Source: Flavobacterium commune
Lineage (GTDB): Bacteria; Bacteroidota; Bacteroidia; Flavobacteriales; Flavobacteriaceae
Length of the DNA stretch: 64,000 nt
NCBI RefSeq assembly: GCF_001857965.1
Contig: NZ_CP017774.1
Coordinates: 2,666,001 to 2,730,000, forward strand
Reading direction: 5' to 3'
The position numbers and the translations under genes were made by a program. Below the pieces are notes generated by a model that was not told the DNA's origin, searched no databases, and saw only the letters and a list, made by a program, of their open reading frames with translations. Numbering within the stretch: the stretch's first letter is position 1; each line of letters opens with the position of its first letter. Below, piece by piece: positions 50,801 to 59,198 of this stretch.

Positions 50801-51179
50801 TGGTAAAGAAGAGGAAATCGGAAGCATCATCGCGCAGCAATACGATATAATCCTGAACGGTTACGAAATTGGAGGAGGATCAGTTCGTGCGCATAAATCG
50901 GAAATTCTGGAAGCGACTTATAGAAATATGGGTTACAACAAAGAAGAAATGATTAAGAGTGTAGGGACTATGTATAAAGCTTTCCAATACGGTGCGCCAC
51001 CACACGGAGGAATTGCCTGGGGAATTGACCGTTTAATGATGATTTTAGAGAAAAAAGCATCTATTCGTGAAGTTATGGCTTTCCCGAAAACAGGAACTAG
51101 TGAAGATTTATTATTTGGGGCACCATCGCTTTTATCAGATAAAAAGGTAGAAGAAATGAATGTGAGAATTATTAAATAA
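47850..51179 (+). CDS. Fusion protein: amidotransferase subunit GatB joined to aspartyl-tRNA synthetase
   Basis: One 1109-residue frame holds two complete enzymes. Residues 1 to about 478 are GatB: catalytic start [22 protein letters not shown], zinc cysteines C35/C37/C50/C53, [25 protein letters not shown] and the YqeY-like tail [23 protein letters not shown]. Residues about 478-515 form an Ala/Lys/Glu-rich linker. From about 516 follows class IIb AspRS: OB fold ([20 protein letters not shown], His at 547), motif 2 [16 protein letters not shown], a bacterial GAD insertion (about 790-930) and motif 3 [12 protein letters not shown] (R1061). The AspRS half would charge tRNA, and GatB would phosphorylate and amidate the product. 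No stop or frameshift interrupts the join. Confidence 0.93.
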   Translation: [1109 protein letters not shown]

Positions 51180-51180
51180 A

Positions 51181-51290
51181 AATATCAAAAATCAATTTCA
51201 ATGATTAATTGAGTTGATTGAAATGATTCAATTTTCAAATTTCCAAAACGACATTTTAAATGCTTGTTTTGGAAATTTTGTTTTTTTATG
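51181..51290 (+). repeat. Terminator and left direct repeat flanking HigBA
   Basis: AATATCAAAAATCAATTTCA begins at 51181 (the match continues to 51203) and a terminator follows (AAATTTCCAAAAC 51237-51249 with GTTTTGGAAATTT 51266-51278, then Ts). The same order recurs at 52072-52175 on the far side of HigBA. Confidence 0.8.
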
Positions 51291-51323
51291 AAAAATGGTG
51301 TTTGGGGTAAATTCTATTTATCA

Positions 51324-51367
51324 ACACAAAGGTTCGTGTATCAAGAACTTTTTATGTATCTTTGTGT
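51324..51367 (+). promoter_or_regulatory. HigBA promoter with palindromic operator
   Basis: The -7 box TATCTTTG (51357-51364) overlaps the right arm of ACACAAAG (51324-51331) / CTTTGTGT (51360-51367). An inner GTTC ... GAAC pair lies at about 51333-51350. HigA-type antitoxins repress their own promoter from such sites. A TTCG at 51333 sits near the -33 position. Confidence 0.6.
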
Positions 51368-51380
51368 AGTTTTGAGAGAT

Positions 51381-51677
51381 ATGAAAAGAATAATTGCGAA
51401 AAAGACTTTGAAAGATTTCTGGGAAAATCATGCAGATGCCGAGCAGTATCTAAAAACATGGTATGAAACAGCAAAAAATTCAAATTGGAAATCACCTAAT
51501 GATGTTAAGCAAACTTTTATTAATGCGAGTGTCTTAAAAGATGGGAGGATTGTTTTTAATATAAAAGGAAATTCTTATCGACTGATTGTAAAATTTAATT
51601 TTGAAAGACAATGGGCATTTATTCGATTTGTGGGAACTCATGCTGAGTATGATAAAATAAATGCCGACACAATTTAA
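51381..51677 (+). CDS. higB: HigB-family toxin (mRNA interferase)
   Basis: The 98-residue protein MKRIIAKKTLKDFWENHADAEQYLKTWYETAKNSNWKSPNDV... belongs to the HigB_toxin group of RelE-like ribosome-dependent RNases: FINASVLKDGRIVFNIKGNSYRLIVKFNFERQWAFIRFVGTHAEYDKI. ATG 51381 was chosen because the longer frame from 51264 runs through the promoter and terminator. The gene ends 10 bases before the higA start, and the toxin-first order is the hallmark of HigBA. Confidence 0.92.
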   Translation: MKRIIAKKTLKDFWENHADAEQYLKTWYETAKNSNWKSPNDVKQTFINASVLKDGRIVFNIKGNSYRLIVKFNFERQWAFIRFVGTHAEYDKINADTI

Positions 51678-51687
51678 AAGTAGAATT

Positions 51688-52056
51688 ATGAAAATTACAC
51701 CTATTAAAACAGAAAAAGATTACTTAGAAGCACTTGAAAGATTGGAGGTGATTTTTGATGCTGCGCCAAATTCAGTTGAAGGTGATGAGGCTGAAATTTT
51801 GTCAATGTTGATAGATAATTATGAAAATCAATTCTTTTCTATTGATGCACCTGATCCAATTGAAGCTATTAAAATCAGAATGGAAGAAATGAATATTAGG
51901 CAAAAAGATCTGGTTGGGATAATTGGTGGAAAAAGTAGTGTTTCTGAGGTTTTGAACAAGAAAAAAAAACTAACTGTTGATATGATTCGGGAGCTTGAAA
52001 GGGTTTTAAATATTTCAGCTTCAGTATTAGTTGGTAGTTATCAATTAAAACCCTAG
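51688..52056 (+). CDS. higA: HigA-family antitoxin (Xre-type HTH)
   Basis: The 122-residue protein starts at the second ATG (51688, MKITPIKTEKDYLEALERLEVIFDA), as usual for HigA, rather than ATG 51661, which overlaps higB. The N-terminal helices bind the toxin, and residues about 70-115 form a Cro/C1-type helix-turn-helix (IKIRMEEMNIRQKDLVGIIGGKSSVSEVLNKKKKLTVDMIRELERVLNIS). It presumably represses the promoter at 51324-51367. The pair sits between two near-identical terminator repeats. Confidence 0.92.
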   Translation: MKITPIKTEKDYLEALERLEVIFDAAPNSVEGDEAEILSMLIDNYENQFFSIDAPDPIEAIKIRMEEMNIRQKDLVGIIGGKSSVSEVLNKKKKLTVDMIRELERVLNISASVLVGSYQLKP

Positions 52057-52071
52057 TTTGATTTTAATCAC

Positions 52072-52175
52072 AATATCAAAAATCAATTTCAATGGCAATG
52101 CTAATTGCAAATTGAAAATAATAAATTTCCAAAACAGCATTTTTTAATGTTTGTTTTGGGAATTTGTTTTTTTAG
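52072..52175 (+). repeat. Right direct repeat/terminator flanking HigBA
   Basis: AATATCAAAAATCAATTTCA begins at 52072 and extends to 52094, matching 51181-51203. A terminator follows (AAATTTCCAAAAC 52123-52135 with GTTTTGGGAATTT from 52153, then Ts), one mismatch from the left copy. Confidence 0.8.
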
Positions 52176-52199
52176 GGCTTTTTTTTAATTGCAATTGAA

Positions 52200-52658
52200 T
52201 CAGGATCTCGGTTTATTAAGCCCTCTGTCGTACATGACAATGCTTCCTGCTACTGATACATTCAAGCTTTTTTCAGATTTGAATTTGATCAGATGATGGC
52301 ATTTTGCAATTGCTTTTTTAGATAAACCATTGTCTTCGGCGCCTAATAAGTAAACACATCGCCTAGGGTGTTCAAATGTTTCCAAATCGGCTGCTCGTTC
52401 GTCAAGTTCGACTCCTACTAAGCGTGCGCCTTTGGGTAAGTTTTGGTAGAAATCTTCAAAGGTTTCGTAGTGAAAATAAGGCATTGATTTTACGGCATTT
52501 TCTGTGTCGCAAGCCTGTTTGGCGTATCTGTTTCCTATTGTGAAAATATAACTTGCTCCCAGATTTTGGGCAGTTCTCCATAAAACGCCTAAGTTTTCAG
52601 GGGTTTTACCATTCTGTATTCCTATTCCGAAAAATTCGGTTGTAAAATTATCGTTCAT
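52200..52658 (-). CDS. TrmH-family tRNA/rRNA methyltransferase, single-domain
   Basis: The 152-residue protein is a minimal SPOUT methyltransferase without an extra RNA-binding domain: FGIGIQNGKTPENLGVLWRTAQNLGASYIFTIGNRY, YLLGAEDNGLSKKAIAKCHHLIKFKSEKSLNVSVAGSIVMYDRGL. This layout is like TrmL (which modifies the wobble base of tRNA-Leu) and related proteins, but the SPOUT motif alone does not fix the target. It is convergent with the HigBA module and has no operon partner. Confidence 0.85.
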   Translation of the reverse strand: MNDNFTTEFFGIGIQNGKTPENLGVLWRTAQNLGASYIFTIGNRYAKQACDTENAVKSMPYFHYETFEDFYQNLPKGARLVGVELDERAADLETFEHPRRCVYLLGAEDNGLSKKAIAKCHHLIKFKSEKSLNVSVAGSIVMYDRGLNKPRS

Positions 52659-52784
52659 GGCGCAAAAATACGAACAGTTGGTAGTATTGCCAAGTTTTTA
52701 ATTTATGCTGAAAAAAAATAGCTGTTTGTTGTCGAAATCTTCTTATTTTGTTGATAACTTAAGGCTGTTGAAGGCTATTTTTAA

Positions 52785-54791
<2,007 letters not shown>

Positions 54792-54883
54792 AAAATAGTT
54801 TATTCGGTGGTTATTTTAAGCAATAAATTGTAGATTAGCGGGAGTTAACCAATTTTTTACTTAACCCGAATAAACATTAAAAT

Positions 54884-55819
54884 ATGAAAGTTACTATTGT
54901 AGGAGCAGGAAACGTAGGAGCAACCTGTGCAGATGTTATTTCTTATAGAGGAATTGCCAGTGAAGTAGTATTGTTAGATATCAAAGAAGGTTTTGCCGAA
55001 GGGAAAGCTTTGGATATTATGCAATGTGCTACCGATACAGGATTTAATACCCGAGTGATAGGAGTTACTAATGATTATTCAAAAACTGCCAACAGTGATG
55101 TGGTGGTGGTGACTTCAGGGATTCCCAGAAAACCAGGGATGACTCGCGAGGAATTGATAGGAATTAATGCTGGAATAGTAAAATCGGTAGTTGAAAATAT
55201 TTTAAAATATTCTCCGGATACTATAATTGTTATGGTTTCGAATCCAATGGATACAATGACTTATTTGGCGTTGAAATCTACTGGTTTGCCAAAAAACAGG
55301 ATTATTGGAATGGGAGGAATTTTAGATAGTTCCCGTTTTAGAACCTATTTATCTTTGGCTTTAGATAAACCGGCAAATGATGTATCGGGGATGGTTATTG
55401 GAGGTCATGGTGATACCACGATGATTCCGTTAACGCGTTTGGCTTCTTATAATGGAATTCCTGTTTCACAGTTTCTGTCAGAAGAGGTGTTGCAAAAAGT
55501 AGCTGCTGACACCATGGTAGGAGGGGCAACGCTTACAGGGCTTTTAGGAACATCAGCCTGGTATGCGCCTGGAGCTTCGGTAGCTTTTTTGGTTGATAGT
55601 ATTTTGAATGATCAAAAAAGAATGATTGCTTGTTCTGTTTATGTTGAAGGGGAGTATGGTCAGAGTGATATTTGTATCGGGGTGCCTTGTATCATTGGAA
55701 AAAATGGAGTAGAAGAGATTTTGGATATTCAATTAAATGATAAGGAAAAAGCATTGTTTGCAAAAAGTGCTGATGCAGTTAGAGCAATGAATGATGCTTT
55801 GAAGACTATTTTAGCTTAA
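54884..55819 (+). CDS. mdh: Malate dehydrogenase (LDH-like type)
   Basis: Mdh interconverts malate and oxaloacetate with NAD in the TCA cycle. The 311-residue protein has the dinucleotide motif MKVTIVGAGNVGATCA, the substrate-specificity Arg region GIPRKPGMTREELIGINAGIV, NPMDTMTYLALKSTG and the catalytic His H175 in GGHGDTTMIPLTRLASY. The pattern is that of the LDH-like MDH subgroup found in Bacteroidetes. A strong terminator follows, so it may share a message with gyrB but not with secDF. Confidence 0.96.
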   Translation: MKVTIVGAGNVGATCADVISYRGIASEVVLLDIKEGFAEGKALDIMQCATDTGFNTRVIGVTNDYSKTANSDVVVVTSGIPRKPGMTREELIGINAGIVKSVVENILKYSPDTIIVMVSNPMDTMTYLALKSTGLPKNRIIGMGGILDSSRFRTYLSLALDKPANDVSGMVIGGHGDTTMIPLTRLASYNGIPVSQFLSEEVLQKVAADTMVGGATLTGLLGTSAWYAPGASVAFLVDSILNDQKRMIACSVYVEGEYGQSDICIGVPCIIGKNGVEEILDIQLNDKEKALFAKSADAVRAMNDALKTILA

Positions 55820-55840
55820 GTTTTTTTCACATATAAAGTG

Positions 55841-55869
55841 AAGACTGCAATTTTGCAGTCTTTTTTTTG
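55841..55869 (+). terminator. Terminator after mdh
   Basis: AAGACTGCAA (55841-55850) pairs with TTGCAGTCTT (55853-55862) and a T-run follows. Confidence 0.93.
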
Positions 55870-55888
55870 AGATTAATTCATAAATAAA

Positions 55889-55919
55889 TTGGTTAATCAT
55901 AACCAGAATTATATATTTG
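55889..55919 (+). promoter_or_regulatory. Promoter of secDF with a long leader
   Basis: TTG at 55889-55891 and TATATTTG at 55912-55919, 20-nt spacing. The leader would be about 120 bases, long for this genome and AT-rich, so it may hold a control element. I see no clear hairpin in it. Confidence 0.65.
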
Positions 55920-56043
55920 CTCGGTTTAAAAAATGACCGTTGGCTTTTGAAGTTTTTTAGATTAGAATAAATAAAAGCTAAAGTGTTGTTTATAAGAGGT
56001 TAACACAAAATAATAAATTTAAAATAATTAATTTTTAGTAATA

Positions 56044-59013
56044 ATGCAGAATAAAGGACTTATTAAATTTTTCGCAATTCTATTTGCATTGGTAAGTATT
56101 TACCAACTCACATTCACTTTTGTGGCCAATAATGTCAAAAGTGAAGCCAAGGCTTTTGCAGGAGATAATCCTGATAAAGAGTTAAAGTATTTAGATTCTA
56201 TTAGTAAAGAAAGTGTGTTGAATCTTGGTTTTACTGAATTCACTTATGATGAAGTAAAAAATAAGCAACTTAATAAAGGTCTTGACTTAGAAGGAGGAAT
56301 CAACGTGATTCTTCAAATTTCTATTAAAGATGTTTTAAAAGGATTATCTAATAATTCTAAAAATCCTGTATTTAATAAGTCATTAGCTGATGCAACTGCA
56401 AATTTAGAAGGAAATAAAACGTATTTAAATAAGTTTTTTGAAGCTTTTGAAGCTAATTCAAAAGGAAGCGTAAAATTAGCTTCGCCAGACATTTTTGCAA
56501 ACAGATCTTTGCAAGGAGAAGGTGGTGTTGATTTTCAAATGACAGACGCTCAAGTTCAAAAAGTAATCAAAAGAAAAGTTGATGAATCAATCGAAAGTGC
56601 TTTTAAAGTGCTAAGAGAGCGTATCGACAAATTTGGTGTTACACAACCTAATATCCAAAAATTAGGAGAAACGGGAAGAATTCTTGTAGAACTTCCGGGG
56701 GCTAAAGATGTAGATAGGATTAAAAAATTATTAGGTGGAAAAGCACAACTTGAGTTTTGGGAAACTTATAAAGTTGAAGAAATTGGAAATTTCTTAATGG
56801 CTGCTAATGAGGCATTGAAAAAGACTGAAATTGCTAAAGTTGAGAAAAAAGCAGTAGTTAAGGATTCATTAAGCGCCTTATTGACCGATACTAAAGATTC
56901 AACAGAGACTAAAAAAGGAAATAATCCACTATTTGATAAGATGTTATCTCAAAGTGGAGGAGGTTTAGGTTTCTATGCTCCAAAAGATACTGCTGTAATC
57001 AATGGTTATTTAAAAAGAGCCGACATTAAAGCTTTGTTGTCTCCGGATCAACGTTATGCTAAATTTGTTTGGGGAAAAGCTACTAAATTAAAAGATGCTA
57101 AAGAAAAAGAAGTAGAAGCAGTTGAGCTGTATGCTTTAAGAGGAAACAGAGACAATACTCCAGCTATGCTTGGTGCTGTGGTTACTGATGCAAAAGATAC
57201 TTTTGACCAATTCGGTAAACCGGCAGTTTCTATGCAAATGAGTCCGCAAGGAGCTAAAGCTTGGGAAGAATTAACAGGTAGAGCTTATACTCAAAAAACT
57301 AATATTGCCATTGTTTTGGATAACGTGGTATATTCTGCACCGGGAGTTTCCAGTGGTCCTATTTCAGGTGGAAGATCTGAAATTACAGGTTCATTTGATA
57401 TTACTGAAACTCAGGATTTAGCCAATGTATTAAATGCTGGTAAATTACCTGCTTCTGCTGATATTATTCAGTCAACAGTTGTAGGACCATCCTTAGGACA
57501 GGCTTCTATTGATGCTGGTATGCTGTCTTCAATTGTTGGATTCTTATTGGTGTGTATATGGATGGTGTTCTATTATGGCAGAGCAGGTTGGTATGCAAAC
57601 CTTGCTTTATTATTGAACTTATTGTTCTTATTCGGAATTATGGCAAGTTTTGGTTTTGTATTAACATTACCGGGAATTGCAGGTATTGTATTAACATTGG
57701 GTACTGCTGTTGATGCTAACATTATTATCTATGAAAGAGCAAAAGAAGAATTGCGTGATGGTAAATCTTTACTGGAAGCAGTAACTTCATCTTACGGATG
57801 GCACGGAGCAATGCGTTCTATTATTGATGCTAATGTTACACACGTTTTGACTGGAGCGATTTTGTTTATTTTTGGAACAGGACCAATCAAAGGTTTTGCT
57901 TTAACATTACTTATTGGTATTGTAACATCTTTGTTTACGTCTATTTTTATTGCCCGAATTTTTATTGATAAAAATATTGTTGGAAAGGCTAATTTAACTT
58001 TCTGTACAAATATTACTAAAAATTGGTTTACTAATTTTAACTATGATTTTATCAAGATTAAGAAAATCACTTATATCTTCTCTTCAATTGTAGTAATTGT
58101 GAGTTTGGTTTCCATTTTCTTCGGTAACGGATTGGATCAGGGGGTTGACTTTGTAGGGGGAAGAACTTTTCAGGTTAAATTTGAAAAACCAGTAGATGCA
58201 GTTGTGATTTCAGAAGAATTATCTACAGCTTTTGGAACTCCGGTAGAAGCTAAGGTTTTAGGAGATGAAGATCAGTTGAAAATTACAACTAAATACAAAA
58301 TCAAAGAAGATGGTATTGCTGTTGATAAGGAAGTAAATGAGAAGTTATATGCCGCTTTAGCTAAGTATTATCCAAATACTTCTTATGATAAATTTATCAA
58401 CACTTTTGATGGTAAAAAAGTAGGAGTTTTACAAGCGTCTAAAGTTGGAGCTTCAATCTCTGAAGATATTAAAACAAATTCTTACTGGGCGGTATTAGGA
58501 GCATTAGCTGTTATTTTCTTATACTTAATGATTTCATTCCGTAAATGGCAATATTCATTAGGTGCTATTGCTGCTGTAGCGCATGACGTAATCTTTGTAT
58601 TAGGAATTTACTCTTTATGTTATAAATTTATGCCTTTCCACATGGAAATGGATCAGCACTTCATAGCGGCTATTTTGACTGTTATTGGTTATTCGATGAA
58701 TGATACAGTAATTGTATTTGATAGAATTAGAGAGTTTATACTAGGAAAACGTAAAGGAAGTTTTGAAGATATTGTAAATGCTTCTATTAATACTACTTTG
58801 TCAAGAACCTTAAATACTTCATTGACGATGATTCTGGTATTATTGACAATGTTTCTTTTTGGTGGTGAATCTATCAGAGGATTTATTTTTGCAATGCTTG
58901 TAGGTATTATTGTAGGAACTTATTCTTCATTGTTCATTGCTACTCCGGTACTAGTGGATACTATTTCCAGAGAAGAGAAAACTACTGTTGAAAAGCAACA
59001 CGAAGCAGCCTAA
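56044..59013 (+). CDS. secDF: Fused protein translocase SecDF
   Basis: SecD and SecF use the proton gradient to pull proteins through SecYEG. Here one 989-residue chain carries both, as in other Bacteroidetes and in some Gram-positives. The SecD part has an N-terminal helix, the first large periplasmic domain (LDLEGGINVILQIS, RIDKFGVTQPNIQ ... GRILVELPGA), then five more helices including LPGIAGIVLTLGTAVDANIIIYERAKEELRDGKS. The SecF part starts near FFGNGLDQGVDFVGGRTFQVKF and ends with VIGYSMNDTVIVFDRIRE. The two motif Asp regions for proton coupling are kept. Confidence 0.96.
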   Translation: MQNKGLIKFFAILFALVSIYQLTFTFVANNVKSEAKAFAGDNPDKELKYLDSISKESVLNLGFTEFTYDEVKNKQLNKGLDLEGGINVILQISIKDVLKGLSNNSKNPVFNKSLADATANLEGNKTYLNKFFEAFEANSKGSVKLASPDIFANRSLQGEGGVDFQMTDAQVQKVIKRKVDESIESAFKVLRERIDKFGVTQPNIQKLGETGRILVELPGAKDVDRIKKLLGGKAQLEFWETYKVEEIGNFLMAANEALKKTEIAKVEKKAVVKDSLSALLTDTKDSTETKKGNNPLFDKMLSQSGGGLGFYAPKDTAVINGYLKRADIKALLSPDQRYAKFVWGKATKLKDAKEKEVEAVELYALRGNRDNTPAMLGAVVTDAKDTFDQFGKPAVSMQMSPQGAKAWEELTGRAYTQKTNIAIVLDNVVYSAPGVSSGPISGGRSEITGSFDITETQDLANVLNAGKLPASADIIQSTVVGPSLGQASIDAGMLSSIVGFLLVCIWMVFYYGRAGWYANLALLLNLLFLFGIMASFGFVLTLPGIAGIVLTLGTAVDANIIIYERAKEELRDGKSLLEAVTSSYGWHGAMRSIIDANVTHVLTGAILFIFGTGPIKGFALTLLIGIVTSLFTSIFIARIFIDKNIVGKANLTFCTNITKNWFTNFNYDFIKIKKITYIFSSIVVIVSLVSIFFGNGLDQGVDFVGGRTFQVKFEKPVDAVVISEELSTAFGTPVEAKVLGDEDQLKITTKYKIKEDGIAVDKEVNEKLYAALAKYYPNTSYDKFINTFDGKKVGVLQASKVGASISEDIKTNSYWAVLGALAVIFLYLMISFRKWQYSLGAIAAVAHDVIFVLGIYSLCYKFMPFHMEMDQHFIAAILTVIGYSMNDTVIVFDRIREFILGKRKGSFEDIVNASINTTLSRTLNTSLTMILVLLTMFLFGGESIRGFIFAMLVGIIVGTYSSLFIATPVLVDTISREEKTTVEKQHEAA

Positions 59014-59035
59014 TTTGCTTGCTATTATATAATTG

Positions 59036-59070
59036 AGACCCGGCTTTTTAGTTGGGTCTTTTTTTTTTGA
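59036..59070 (+). terminator. Terminator after secDF
   Basis: AGACCC (59036-59041) pairs with GGGTCT (59054-59059), followed by a long T-run. Confidence 0.85.
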
Positions 59071-59198
59071 AATTAATTCGACTTTTTTTAAAATCTGTTT
59101 TATATTTCTCAAAAGCTTTTAATAAAACTTGGTTTTTTAATATATTTACCTAATAATAGGATTCCCCCAAATCTTAATCTATTTTAAAAATTAGAACA

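Noticed and set aside
47850..51179. GatB-AspRS fusion as an assembly artefact
   Set aside because: Both halves are complete and in frame, with a linker of ordinary codon composition and no trace of a stop. An artefact would more likely lose part of a domain, though read data would be needed to exclude it fully.
51264..51380. Longer HigB from 51264
   Set aside because: The extra 39 residues cover the terminator and the promoter/operator, and HigB proteins normally start at MKRI-like sequences.
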